64,000 nt of DNA, taken from the NCBI GenBank assembly GCA_030761205.1, contig JAULJL010000025.1:3148001-3212000 (forward strand). The letters are read 5' to 3'. This stretch comes from Fremontodendron californicum (Eukaryota > Streptophyta > Magnoliopsida > Malvales > Malvaceae). A program made the position numbers and the translations under genes. Positions 1 to 12,356 of the stretch are shown here, piece by piece (within the stretch, counting starts at the first letter, position 1; every line of letters begins with the position of its first letter). Below the pieces are notes generated by a model, which was not told the DNA's origin, ran no database searches, and worked only from the letters and a program-made list of their open reading frames with translations.

Positions 1-1941
1 CAGCATTGTTGGAAAACTCCATAATTGGACATGGCTTATGTTATTATACTTTAAAAATTGTCTTCGCATATGGTGATTTCAGCATGTGGTGGGTGAGGAA
101 ATTCAACAGTGGTAATTGAGATTTACTTAGATTGTAAGTGATCTATTAAGAACCGACTTGTTGAAATTCCTGTTGTTAGCAAAGAGGTTACAGAGCCTCA
201 GATCTTGTTTTTTATTTTATTTTTTGGATAAAGTAAAGATTTTTATTTATCTAAAAATAAATATTTGTTAACGACTTTTATTTTCTTGAATCATGTGATT
301 AAAAGTAAAGAATTGGCTTTTATTTTTCAATGACTTTTATTTTCTTGAATCATGTGACTAAAGAATTTAACTAAATTTCAATATCATAAATGGAAACATA
401 GGACTAGTTTAGTATTGTTGTAAAAAACTTGGGTTGGAAAAAGCTCGAGTTGAAAAATGTGTGTTTATAAAGTGTGGTGAAAAAATGTGATTTAAAAAGT
501 TTGTGGTAAAGTGTTATAGGAAATTGAAATGTCAAAAAAGATATATTTAAAATAATAAAAGTGTAGAGATGTGAGGATAATAAAGTCAATTTACTCAAAA
601 GACAGCTTTTAAAATCCAAAAATTATATTTTTTGACCTTTTGGTTTGGCTTTTTAAATCATGGTTTCATCAGCATAAGTCAAAATTTTTTATCTGTTTAA
701 TATTGCGTTTACGAAAAAAAAAACAATTTTTGATCTCAAAAACTGTTTTAAAAGTAATGCTAAACGAATAGATTGTAACTTCATGTGGTTGGTAAACAAT
801 AATTGTCGAAGCTGCCTCAGTTTTTTGCCCCGTTGGCTGGAATTAGCCGCAACCCAACAAAACTAGCAGTAAACTGGATACCACATGTGAAGCCACTTAT
901 TTGTAAATGGATTTCTTATCACTTTAACATGTTTTACTTGTAAAAGTAAAGAATTGGCTTGAGCATATAATATTTTGATTTATTGTAAAAGTAAATCGCA
1001 TTCAAGTTAATCTATTTTTTTTATATAAAATACTTATGACGTGTATTTATTTAGAATATATTTAAAAAATTAATTATTATGCAGACACATAATACTTATA
1101 TATAAAAATAATAAATTCACTTGTAATAATAATATATATATTTTTAAATTCCACCATTGTATATGAAATAATAACTATAAAAAGAAAAACTTCAAAATTC
1201 ATTGATTTGTGGTACAAATTGAAAGGTATGGGTGATTTAGAAATCCTAAGATATGATTTAAAATTTTAATAAAAAAATAGATGTCTCTTTTGAAATCCTA
1301 AGATATGGTTTAAAAATTTAATCAAAAGTAGATGTCTCCATAGCCAGCAAGATAAAAGTCCAAATCATCTCTAAAGTTCCACCATTTTGAATAACCCTGC
1401 TGATCAGCACTCTTCCATGATTGCTATCACTGCATGTCTATTTCTTTTGTTTTGGTTAAGCCATTGCTATCACTATTTTTATGTTATTCGAATTAAAAAA
1501 TGTGTGTCAGATATGATATTTATTTTTAATTTTTTTAATACATTTATAAGATTATATCTTCGTATATATATTTAAATATTTATCAAATATAAATATTAAA
1601 TATAAATATTTTTAAAAAATAAAAAATTCGAGTAATATAAGTTAAAGCAAATATTATTGCTTTTTAGAGGATTCAACTAATGGGTCTTTTCCTCTACAAA
1701 ATGTGTGATTATAAACGGAAATCATTAGCCCACAATCGCCTTTGGATGTGTCTGACTTTAGAGTTTAGAGTGCAAATTTTCTTTTGCACAGAATTGGGAA
1801 AAGGGGTGACATTATAGTAAAAGTCTTACTTATTGTCATCTGTGAGACAGCACATGCTTAAGGATAATGACTAAAGGCATGTGCCTGCCTTGCTTCAATT
1901 TCAAAAGGTTTAAATAGTATATATCAGAATATGATCATAAA
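1..1941. other. AT-rich intergenic DNA, no gene seen
   Basis: This stretch is AT-rich with many short stop-bounded frames and no recognisable protein. A short imperfect direct duplication lies at about 270-365, where a segment ending in the same 'cttgaatcatgtga' motif occurs twice. Nothing else could be supported. Confidence 0.6.
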
Positions 1942-2349
1942 TAGAAATGACAATGAGTAGAATATTTATATTTTTTTATAATATTTGAATTTATAAAATT
2001 ATTTTAAAATTTGAATTTATTTATTATCTGTATTAAATTTGAATATTACTATCCAAATCCGAATCCGAATTAAATAACATTATCCATCGAATATCCGAAT
2101 TCGCTAAATATCCGAATATAATAAATAAATAAAATTTAATTTTAAATTTAAATAAACGAATAATGGATTCGGATAGCGAATTTCGATATCCGTATCCGTT
2201 ATCCATATAAGTAATGCGGATTCAGATAATGGATATCCGAAGTTTCATATCTGCATCAGATGTGAATAGTAATTATAATATCCGAATCCACAAAAAACGG
2301 ATCGGATAATTACAAATATCCGAATCCGCACTATCCATTGCCGTCTCTA
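1942..2349. repeat. hAT-like MITE, 'GATGGCAATG' terminal family
   Basis: About 408 bp with imperfect terminal inverted repeats. The left end reads TAGAAATGACAATGAG and the right end, reverse complemented, reads TAGAGACGGCAATGGATAG. The flanking 8-mers are atcataaa and ttcataca (6/8), which fits a decayed 8-bp hAT target duplication. The interior is full of short palindromes built on ATTCGGATATCCGAAT. The same interior occurs in the elements at 3446-3906 and 57732-59194. No transposase frame is present, so it is non-autonomous. Confidence 0.7.
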
Positions 2350-3445
2350 TTCATACATTATGCGAGCATTTTAAAAATAAAAAAAAAAATTGTTTTAAAA
2401 AATTATAACAATTCTTTTAAAAAAAAATATCTCATCCACAATCAATAAAATTTTAAAATTTTAAAAGCGAAAGTTAGCAAGGTAATACATACTTAGGATA
2501 TATTTAAAATAAATAAATGAAACATGTAGTATATTTTAATCCTATTTGTGTAATTAAAAATCTTCATTGTATAAAAAATAAACTTTTTTCTTTAAATGTG
2601 TTTTATTTAAAAAATTAAATAATATAGATTTTTAATTTCACATATATTATTATAATTTTTTTTGTTTATTCCTTCGTAACATCAAACTCAAAAAAAAATT
2701 ATATAGTATAAATATTGCAAATAAGTAATTGGAATTTTTCATATTCAAGAAAGAAATTATAATAAAAATTTTTATATCAAATAACTTGTGAAGGTGTCCT
2801 TTAATTGTTAATTAAATTAAAGTCATGATTTAAATAAAACTATATACTATGCCTATATTTTTTTTTTTTGGAAAAAGGCAACTTGTGTTAGAATTACTGA
2901 TTGATTTATCAATAAATTCGAAGTTTTAAAAATGGAAACAAATACTAATAAAGAAATGAGAATTAATTTCTTAGAGAGAAAAGAGAGAGAGAGATCGGCG
3001 GGGCGGACGAAAGAATTGTGGAAGGCAAGATAACGTATCAGGTGCTTCTCGATATATATCTGCACTTTTTCGCTTTTCCTACGCTTTGCACGCGGGGCAT
3101 CCAATTCCTTATTCACGTTATCTTTAATGGTGAATTAAATATATTTTCCATCGTATTTTTTTTTTTATTTTACATTAATTATAATTATAATTACAGATAG
3201 TTCAATTTATTAATTTTTAATTTTTTTATTAAAAGAATTTTTTGTATTTTTAATTTTTTTTAATTCATTAATTAAAAAATAAAATATTTATTTTTATATT
3301 ATAAAAATAAAATTCGATTCATTCGAATAATTACAAATTTTAATTTATAAACTAAATCAAATCAAATTTAATAAAAACCGAAATCAAATCGAAGGATACG
3401 ATTAAACGGATTTTCGATTTTCTCAAATTTTGTAGTCAGCCTAAA
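2350..3445. other. AT-rich intergenic DNA, no gene seen
   Basis: A low-complexity A/T stretch with homopolymer runs. The short ORFs here show no recognisable domain or codon-like composition. Confidence 0.6.
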
Positions 3446-3906
3446 TAGAGATGGCAATGAGTCGGATATATATATATATTTTTTTAATATCCTAATCCGG
3501 ATTCGCAAATATGCTTTATAATTCGAATTCGTTTATTATTCGCATTAAATTCAAATATTACTATACGAATTCAAATTAAATAACATTATTCGTCGGATAT
3601 CCGAATCCGCTAAATCTCTGAATTCAATAAATAAAAAACTCAAATAAAAATATAAAATCAAATAAAAATTAATTTTAAATTCAAATAAACGATAATGGAT
3701 TGGGATATCCAAATCCATTATCCGTACAAGTAATACGAATTCAAATAAAACATATCCGAAATTTTATATTCCCATATATTCCGAATTTATTACGAATAAT
3801 AATTATAATATTCAAATCTAAATTTTATTAAAATTCGTAATATCTAAATTAAAAAAAAACCGAATAAAATAATTATAAATATTCTATCTATCCATTATCA
3901 TTCCTA
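3446..3906. repeat. hAT-like MITE with perfect 8-bp target duplication
   Basis: A 461-bp element with left end TAGAGATGGCAATGAGTCGG and right end, reverse complemented, TAGGAATGATAATGGATAG. It is bounded by a perfect direct 8-bp duplication AGCCTAAA at 3438-3445 and 3907-3914, the size hAT transposases make. The interior matches the elements at 1942-2349 and 57732-59194. It has no coding capacity. Confidence 0.85.
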
Positions 3907-4531
3907 AGCCTAAATGAAATAATGAAAGATTTGGAGAAATGGTGGGACGCGCGAAAGTGTAGTTAAAGAATCCTATTGCCCACGGCCAAAGGTGAACTGT
4001 TTGGCGCCTCACTTGGCACTTGGCAGCTTCAGAGTGAGAGAGACAAAGAGAGAGGGGGCTGTGTTGTGTAGTGTTGTGTGACAGTGTGAGTGCGAGTGCC
4101 AGTAAGCGTTGATCGTCCAATCACAGTCAACAAATCACTCTCCTATCCCTTCTCTGATCTCTCGATCAATGCACCCAAATCCCTTCCCTTGGCCCCACCA
4201 TCACTCCCTCAAAAGTCTTACTTACCCCTTCTGACCCTAACTCACCCTCTTTTTGACTTTTCTATTCTATCCTCCTCTCGCATCACCACCTGTCCCTAAT
4301 CCAACCCTAAATCATCCACGCTATTTCTCGCACCACACAACTTCCATGCACTTATCGGTCGCAATATCCCACCCCCTTCCAATTAGCCCTTAACAAACGG
4401 CAGAAGATTTTAGTCTTCTCCATTTCTTCATGGGCTCTCTCTAAAGTCTAAACCAAAAACGCTCTCCTCTCAAAGCCTGTCTGTAAAACTTTTCATCCTC
4501 TTTCTGTTTGACTTTAACAACAACAAAAAAA
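3907..4531 (+). promoter_or_regulatory. 5' flank and leader of the PB1-domain gene
   Basis: The composition changes from AT-rich repeat to a C/T-rich tract (about 4130-4510), typical of a plant promoter and 5' UTR. It directly precedes the ATG at 4532. No single TATA box stands out, and the transcription start cannot be fixed from the sequence. Confidence 0.4.
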
Positions 4532-5953
4532 ATGGAGAATTACGCTTATAACGCGTATCCGGAGTCTGGCGACTCTTCGCCACGATCCCGAGAAATCGAC
4601 TTCGAAAATCCACCGCCATGGGAGGACCAATCGCAACAAGCACAAAGTTACAAGGCCAAGTTCATGTGCAGTTACGGAGGCAAGATCCACCCTCGGTCAC
4701 ATGACAACCAGTTATCTTACAACGGCGGAGATACCAAGATCCTAGCCGTTGAAAGAACCATCAAATTCTCCTCCATGATCTCCAAGCTCTCCGTTCTCTG
4801 CGGCGGTGGCGACTCCGACGTTTCCTTCAAGTACCAGCTCCCTGGCGAAGAGCTCGACGCCCTTATTTCCGTCACTAACGATGATGATCTCGAGCACATG
4901 ATGCACGAGTACGATCGACTTTATCGAGGCTCGGCTAAGCCAGTGAGGATGCGGCTTTTCATATTTTCAGCGACCGGCTCCTCGAATTTCGGGAGCGAAG
5001 GGGCGAAATTGGACCGCGACCGGTTCGTGGAGGCTTTGAATTCCGGTCCGACTCCTGGAGGCGAAAAAAACGCTGCGATTCCACCAAACAATGTAGATTT
5101 CTTGTTTGGACTTGAAAAGGGGATGGCTCCACCTTCGCCGGTGAAATTCCGCGATCCTGTGGTGGAACCGGTGACGGCGCCGCCGCCTCCGGTACCGGAA
5201 GTCGTGGGGTCGGATCATGTTTTGAATCCAGTTGAAATTCAGAGACAGTTACAAGAATTGCAGAGGCTTCAAATTCGAGATCAAGAACATCTCGCTATGT
5301 ATAGGAAGAAAACTGAGGACGCTGCTTCTTTGCCTTATACAGGGGAATACTACGGCCAGAAGTTACCTGAAAAAGCACAGCCGGTGACTGTACCTGTACC
5401 TGTACAACACCATGTGCCGGCTACAGCTGGATTCTGGCCGGATAAACAAATTTCTGCCGGAGGTTTCCCAGCAACCGTAACGACAGCCCCAGGCCCATCA
5501 CCGCCGGCGGATCATCCTGTTTACATGATCTCAGCACCAGGACCGGCTCAGGCCACCTTCTACCACGCACCTCCACCAGTTCCAGCTCCAGCACAACAAA
5601 TGGTTCGACCGGTAACCGGACAAGCCGGTCAAGGCTACTACGCCAACGTACATAGAATGCCACACGAAGTCTACCGGGAGCAACCTGTTTACAACATGGT
5701 GGCGCAACCTCCGCCTACTCAACACCAGCCGATGTCAGCCATGCCGCAGCAGATGGTGAGGCCGCCGAGCGGAGGGGTAACAGATGCTACATACGCACAC
5801 GTGGCAGCGTACGACAGGCAGGCTTACTATAATGCGCCGGGGGGTGTTGTGCCACCTCAGTATCAAGGCGTTGGCATGGCGGTTAGTGGTGAAATGAGAG
5901 GAGGGGGTGTCGAGGGTAAAGTGGTATATAAAGTTTCACAAGGTTCAGTTTAA
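4532..5953 (+). CDS. PB1 (Phox/Bem1p) domain protein, octicosapeptide family
   Basis: Single-exon gene encoding 473 aa, from ATG 4532 to TAA 5951-5953. An in-frame TTG upstream (4508) could extend the frame by 8 residues, but the ATG is the natural start. A PB1 domain covers about residues 41-145. It opens with KAKFMCSYGGKI, where the lysine is the usual basic contact, and carries an acidic OPCA-like patch around SVTNDDDLEHMMHEYD. PB1 domains mediate protein-protein heterodimerisation. A short amphipathic Q/L/R-rich stretch (VEIQRQLQELQRLQ) at about residues 240-255 may form a coiled coil. The C-terminal half is rich in Pro, Gln, Ala and Tyr and probably disordered. The architecture (N-terminal PB1, no kinase or B3/ARF domain) matches the plant PB1 octicosapeptide/Phox/Bem1p family. 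The precise role is unknown; a cytosolic scaffold is an inference. Confidence 0.93.
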   Translation: MENYAYNAYPESGDSSPRSREIDFENPPPWEDQSQQAQSYKAKFMCSYGGKIHPRSHDNQLSYNGGDTKILAVERTIKFSSMISKLSVLCGGGDSDVSFKYQLPGEELDALISVTNDDDLEHMMHEYDRLYRGSAKPVRMRLFIFSATGSSNFGSEGAKLDRDRFVEALNSGPTPGGEKNAAIPPNNVDFLFGLEKGMAPPSPVKFRDPVVEPVTAPPPPVPEVVGSDHVLNPVEIQRQLQELQRLQIRDQEHLAMYRKKTEDAASLPYTGEYYGQKLPEKAQPVTVPVPVQHHVPATAGFWPDKQISAGGFPATVTTAPGPSPPADHPVYMISAPGPAQATFYHAPPPVPAPAQQMVRPVTGQAGQGYYANVHRMPHEVYREQPVYNMVAQPPPTQHQPMSAMPQQMVRPPSGGVTDATYAHVAAYDRQAYYNAPGGVVPPQYQGVGMAVSGEMRGGGVEGKVVYKVSQGSV

Positions 5954-8900
5954 TTAATCATGAAGGAATTCGTGATGTCTAGTTTTAATTGGTATTACGT
6001 ATTACTATATCGAGTAAGTATAATTTAAAATCCTGGCACTTATTTTATTGTGTTTTTTATGCTATATGAGATTATGAATGAGTTTGTGAATATTATTTTG
6101 TTTCTGTTTAGCTGCTGAAATTATGAATTTGGATTACCTTTTTAGGTTTTCTTTTCTTTTCTTTCTGAATTTTGATGCAATTAGAATAGGCTCAGTTAGT
6201 CATGTTCTCACCTTCTTGTAGCTTTAAGTTCAAAGCTCCTCTTATGCATAAGATGGTGGTTTGGGTTCAAATTCCAAATTTTATTTCTTTTAAAAAAAGT
6301 TAGGCCAGTTCTAAAAGCATATATAATTGGAATTTGGTAACAGAGTGTTTTTATGCTATTTTGTAAAGTAAAATAATATATTATCTATAATAATAATAAT
6401 ATTGTATTAAATGTAAAAATTAATATTTTTATTTATTATTTTTAATACATTGGTGAAGATATGATTATATATGATAACTTTAAAAGAGTATATATTAGGG
6501 CATAAATCCTATAAAATTTTATGACTCGTCTGTTTGATAGTATTTGTGCCAGAAAACCTCTCTGGCCATTTTCGTTTTCGCTTTACAAAGTGAAATTGTG
6601 CGAGAGGATTTGGATTTTGTTTCTAAATGAAAAAAATAGATCTGGTCATTTGTGTTTTTTTTTGGATAAGTAGTAATTTGTATATTTATATTATGTTTAT
6701 GTATTTTTTTTATCATAATTGTATTTAATGTATTTTATTTTTATATAAATTTGACGTATTAATAATTTATATTAAATAGATTTTGATATATTTAGTATTT
6801 ATGTGGTGTTTGTATATTTTTATGTCATATTTTAATTATTTTTTTTATTGGCTCTAAAAAAATCCTTATTAAAAATTGGCTGCTTGACCTCAAAATTTTA
6901 CCAGAACTCTTGCACCAATTCCCCCCGTGAGTTTAAGCATTTGCAGCTGTTCTCTTCTTTCTCATTTACCCTCATTCCCAGCATCTTCAAAATATATATA
7001 TATATATATATTTTTGAGATTATCAAGATTTGATTTTTGATTATTGGAATTAAGAGTTCAATACGATTGTTGATTTCAATACCCTTTTCCGTGTTGAATT
7101 GGTGATGCATTTTTTTCAATTTTTTTTTTTGTATAAAAGAAATTGCAATATGGAGATAGAAAAAATATTATAGATATTGAATTTTAAATTTGTTGTATAA
7201 ATCAATTAAATTAAGTTTTAAAATTTTATTCTCACTTTCTTCTTAATAGCGACGGTCAGAGGTTGATTATTTTTTGGTTAAGGAATATATAACTTTTGTC
7301 TTGTCTCCTTTGTTTTCAGGGGTATTAATGGAGCCTACCTAAGTGAACTGAATGCTTTAGTAAAATGAACAAATCAAAGATTCGAGAACAGATTTGAATG
7401 ATTTAACGATCTCCATTTCTTCTCGGGGGAAAAAAAGGTTGAAATTTGCAGCTTAGAATCTTAAGCATTTTCCTGCCGACGAATACTCTTCAAGAAGTGA
7501 CTTCCACAAAGAAGTTGTGCATAATTAGAGACAATCCATTTATGTTAGTGATGTAGAGATAGTGTAAGGAAAGAAGGCAAATGGAGTTTTGGGATTTTAA
7601 GTATGATTGAAATTCAATTTACTTTTTGTGAACAAGTTCATAGGTTTTGCTAAAACTGGGCCTACCTGAGAGCTTTAATCAAGTTGGGATCTTGAAAAAT
7701 TCTAAAGCCTTTTTGGACAAGCAATCTTCAAAATTATTGCAGAGAATTGTCGTTTGTCTAAGCATGTCTAAAATCCACCCAAACCTTTGAATTCACACCC
7801 AAAAGAACGCAATTTAATAATAATAATAATAAAAAAAAAAAGAAATGTAACCATCAAATGTGTTGATATTTTAATACCTTTGTGTTCTTAGAGATGAAAT
7901 TGGTGAGCTAGGGAAGTTGTTTGAAATTGAGTTGATCTTGTTGAATATAAAAAAAAGGGTTAAAAAAGTGTTAGAATTTAAATATCGAGATATCTTTTGA
8001 TACTTAAGTTAATGATGATTTGGAAAATTATTAAGAAAAACTAAAATAATGAGCAAAAATATATATTCTAATGTCAAGATTCTGAGCACTTACCTCAAAT
8101 ATTAGTGCTTAATTATCATTTTTATAATTGTGAGTTTGACAAATGAAAAAACAGATATTTATTATAAAAAAGACCACAGATATTTGTTGTATAGATATTA
8201 TTGGATAAACACTTTGAAAACCATAGTTTTTCATTTTGTCTCTTTGCACGGCCATTTTCTTTCCATTGACGAATATGAAGGGGTTAGTTACCTGCTGTTA
8301 TGGTCATCAATAAAACTCCAAAAAAAACTGATAAAGAAAGCTTGAAAACTAACAAAATCCATTCACAGGTGTGCATTTTCTGAGTGACCAAACACACAGC
8401 AATCAAGTAATAATAAGATGGATTGACCCCACCATCGCTAATTTTCTTTGAATTGAAGCATAAGGGAGAGAAAGTCATTTCTTATCTCAATTCCAATATA
8501 ATTATTATATAATATCACCTGCTCTATATACTAACTCGGGACTTATCCCTGTTTCTAACCCCAAAAAAAAATTATATAAAACGGTTACACGTTAATATAT
8601 ATATTTTTATTTAAATTATATCACGTAATTAAGTTTTTAAAAAAAATTAATTATTTATTACACATTATATATAATAATTAAATTATAAATATTTATTTCA
8701 ATAATTTATATATTATTTTTTTTAAAAAAATTTAACTATATGACATAATTTAAATAAAAATAATATATATTGATATGAAATAATCGTTTCATATATTTTT
8801 TTTATAATTTTTTTCTGCTGACATTATCTTGGAGATACCGTGGTCCGTGACGCCAATTTGTGCGGTGTGTTATTTTGGTTTTTGACTTAAAGACGCCCCT

Positions 8901-10421
8901 GCTTCAGTAATGTTTTTGTTTCAGCAGTAGGATTATAATATTATTATTAGATTATTATCCAATACATTAGCAGTGAAATTTACATTATGTTTGAATATAT
9001 ATTAGTAAAGGAAAAAAAAGAAAAGATAAAGTTTTTAAAAGAAAGAAAATGATACATTTTTTCCTTATTTAGTTAATTAAAATGTGTTAAGAAAATGAAA
9101 AAAAAAATGTTAATCACCAATCGTTTGGTTAAATTGTAAAAATAAAAAAAAAAAGATAAATTGTAATATATATTTCCAATTATGTCACTTTTTTTTATAA
9201 TTAAAATAACAATATAAATATTATAAATTAAATAATAAAAATAAAATAAACATTAAATTAAATTAAATTAATTTTTTGAATGTAATATAAAAAAAATGAT
9301 AATAAAAAAAATTTATTATAATTTTTAATGTCAATTACATGAAGTATATAAGTTTAAAAATATTGCTTGTAAGTTGTAATTTGATAAATGTAAAATGGGT
9401 AAAATAGATATTTTATATTCAAATATTTTTTTTTTACTTTACTTTACTTTGCCTTCTCTTCCTTTCTTATGGGGGTTTTGAAAAAATAACTATTTTGAGG
9501 AAAAGTGAGGGTGCTCAACTCCCTTCACTTTCTTTTATTAATTTTTTTTAAAAACCCAAACAAGGAAAAACAAAGAAAAAGTTTTTCATTTTCTCTTGTT
9601 TTATTTTTCTTTCTCTCTCCCTACCCCAATCCAAACATAAACTTAAAATACAAGTAAATTTAGTAAGATGACATATATTTAAAAAATTAAAAAAAAATAA
9701 TTTAAAAAATAAATAAGACATATGAGTCATATGACCGTGTGTAAAAAACGAACTCATTATTATTTAATAAAAAAAAGTTTATCTGTTTGATCGAGGTGGG
9801 GTTGGATTAGTTGTTTGATCTAGGTGATCTAAACCTGTTTCAAGATTGAATTATCTGTCCAACTTAGTAAAAATAAGTTATTTTAGATCTAAACCAACCT
9901 GATATAAATTACTATTTATAAATAAAATTATTTAGTATTTAAATTTAATATAAAAATATTTTAAAATTTATTAATTGCCAATTAGTCATCTTGGTTAATG
10001 CTGACTTGAGGCCCAACATTGATATAGCTTTTTAAAGTCTATAATTTTGGTCAGAGCGAGTTAAAGTTGCAAAGAACAATAGTTTGTTAAAGGGAGTTTG
10101 GGGTTGGTCAGGCCCAAACTATGTATCAGTAATTCAGATAATTTTCCTTTCTTTCTTTGCTTTTCGTCAAAACTATTTTTTAACCAAAATTCAAGGTGAG
10201 AATTGTTAATTAAGCATTGATAAGCAATCAGTAAAATAATAGTATTATTTATTAAATTTTATAAAAACCAGGTGCATTTTGTCTTTTCAAAGTACAGACT
10301 TTGCACTAATTTTCAAATATTATCGTATTATTTAAAGTAGCTTTTGAGTTTTTGCCTATATATTAGCTTGAATTTTTTTTTTCCATCTTTTTTTTTTAAA
10401 GAAAGCACATAATAAGTGAGT
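5954..10421. other. AT-rich intergenic DNA, no gene seen
   Basis: After the 3' UTR of the PB1 gene this is mostly low-complexity A/T sequence. Segments near 7260-7760 are less AT-biased and look transcript-like, but no frame longer than about 70 codons is open and no domain is recognised. A (TA)n tract lies near 6990-7010. Parts of 9778-10000 look like a decayed MITE. Confidence 0.5.
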
Positions 10422-10683
10422 TTAGAGTTATTTAAGGATCGAGCTATCTGTCCGGCTCGACAAACTCGGTCCACATTGGACCGTGTTTGGGCATAAAATA
10501 TTATAATTCGACTCGACATGACTTGAATTACTGTTTATTAATAAAAAATATATTTTTAATTATAAAAAATATAAAAATAATATTTTAATATTTTTTAAAT
10601 AGTGAAACAAGTTTTCGGGCCAGCCCGAACTTGGATAAGGAATTTAAAAAAATCGGACCGCAACCTGATCCATGAACCCCCTA
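10422..10683. repeat. decayed MITE-like repeat (tentative)
   Basis: GC-richer ends (with GGATCGAGC at the left and the complementary CCTGATCC near the right) enclose a very AT-rich core, like the MITEs at 52125-52396 and 52504-52753. The terminal repeats are heavily diverged and no target duplication is visible, so the limits are approximate. Confidence 0.3.
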
Positions 10684-11724
10684 TAAGAATAACTAGCATT
10701 TGAACATAGAAAATATGTGAATTTGGAGAAGTGATAAGTATTAATAATTCACTTTCGGTGCCATTGATTAATAATTCAATATGAATCTTTAAAGTTTTTT
10801 TTAGATTACTGTAGATTTTTAATTAGTCGACGAATAAGCAAAAAGGATATGCAAGAATTTGGTTGAAACATATGAAAGGGAAGTAGTATAAAGGAAGAAA
10901 GTGACAAGGAGAAAAATAAATAAATAAACAATAAAGCAAGTATATGGAATTACTTGCTTAAGTGATAAGAGCATAACTCATATATAGAAGGGTTTTGCTA
11001 ACTATCGTATATGATGCTAATTTATATTAACGGTCAAATTATATATATATATATATATATATAAATAAAGTAATTAATCAAGACAGCATTTTTTTTAATT
11101 TTCTATTTTCTTCAATTTTCTTAGAACCCAAACACCACCACATGTTAGTAAAAAAAGCCTATATGGTGTGCAAGGAATATTGGTTTATGATCAGACCAAG
11201 GACCTGTCCAAATCTGAACAAATGTTTGAAACCCTCTTCCATGAAACTTCGGATGGAAATAAAGTGCAAAATAAAAGCATTGAACAGCTTTTGGCCACGC
11301 CTTAATTTGCAGTATTTTATTCCTCAAGAATCAGCCGACCGATAACAACATTTTATGACTAAAAAAAAGATTTCAACTAATTAATGCTCAAGAGAGCATA
11401 ATATAATCGCCTTAAAAGTTGGGTTATCAATGTGAAAGGTCAGAGATTTAAATAGCGATTCTAACGTGATGATAAAATCATTATTTTGTGATTTCGATTT
11501 TTTTTTTGTCTATATTTGCTGCGATTTTTATCGCAATTGATCGAGATAGCATCCATTATTTTCGCAATCGTAATAAATACGACACAACCGAAAATAGATT
11601 GGCAACCCAATTTAAATCTTTAGTCTGCACTTTGTTAAATAGTTAGCAAGCTTGCAGCTTTTCCTTTCCATAGAATATATTCTCCTCCATGATCAAACCC
11701 TAGCTAATTCTTACTTTTGCCATG

Positions 11725-11731
11725 TATAAAA
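11725..11731 (+). promoter_or_regulatory. TATA box of the CYSTM peptide gene
   Basis: TATAAAA in the context catgTATAAAAtggac, 87 bp before the ATG at 11818. That leaves room for a start site about 30 bp downstream and a short C/T-rich leader. Confidence 0.6.
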
Positions 11732-11817
11732 TGGACATGCCTGCCTGCCTGCCTTAACCCCAACCTACAAATTCTTATCCTCCAATATTCCACTCTTTCT
11801 CTGGTGTTTTGCCAATA

Positions 11818-12356
11818 ATGACTGACTACAAGTACGGCTATCCCTATCCTCCTCCAGGTATATCATCTCGATCTGAGTTCTTAAATCATCATGGAAATCT
11901 TGGTTAATTTGAGTTAATGTTTCTTAATTTCCATTTTCTCGGACAAACATTTTGAAAATTTGACGAATTTATACAGATTTTGATTCATTTTACCTGTGTA
12001 AAATATGGTGCATGGCATGCAGGTGCTTATCAAGGGCCACCTCCAATAATGGCACCTCCTCAGTATTATGCAGCCCCACCACCACCACCACCCAGGAAAG
12101 AACCAGGTTTTTTTGAGGGATTGTATGTGCTCTGCAGTCTTTTTTTCCCCCCCTAAAGTAACATAAATAATTTAATATTTTAGACCATATAGTATAAATT
12201 TACATTTAAATGCATACAAGATATATATATATATATATATATATATATCTGATGTTTGTTCTTTTCTTGTTTATCATTTGCAGCCTTGCAGCTTTATGTT
12301 GTTGCTGTCTCTTGGATGACTGCTGCTGCGACCCCTCTGTGATAATTGTTGACTAG
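11818..12356 (+). CDS. CYSTM/WIH-type cysteine-rich tail-anchored peptide
   Basis: Three exons reconstructed by eye: 11818-11857, 12023-12122 and 12284-12356 (TAG at 12354-12356). Both introns are GT-AG and the frame is kept, giving 70 aa. The N-terminal part is Tyr/Pro/Gly-rich (MTDYKYGYPYPPPG, then a Pro-rich stretch with a six-proline run). The C-terminal part is the CYSTM module, FFEGFLAALCCCCLLDDCCC. This is the layout of plant CYSTM proteins such as WIH1/WIH2: a disordered Pro-rich head and a Cys-rich tail that inserts in the plasma membrane and may be S-acylated. The family is linked to stress tolerance and, for WIH, megasporogenesis. A TATA box lies at 11725. The gene is too short and too split to show as a long open frame. 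Exon limits are predicted, not seen in transcripts. Confidence 0.88.

Noticed and set aside
11142..11345. Small frames on both strands upstream of the CYSTM gene
   Set aside because: The minus-strand reading (…WTGPWSDHKPI…) looks briefly protein-like, but no family was recognised and no gene structure surrounds it. It also lies in the probable promoter of the CYSTM gene.
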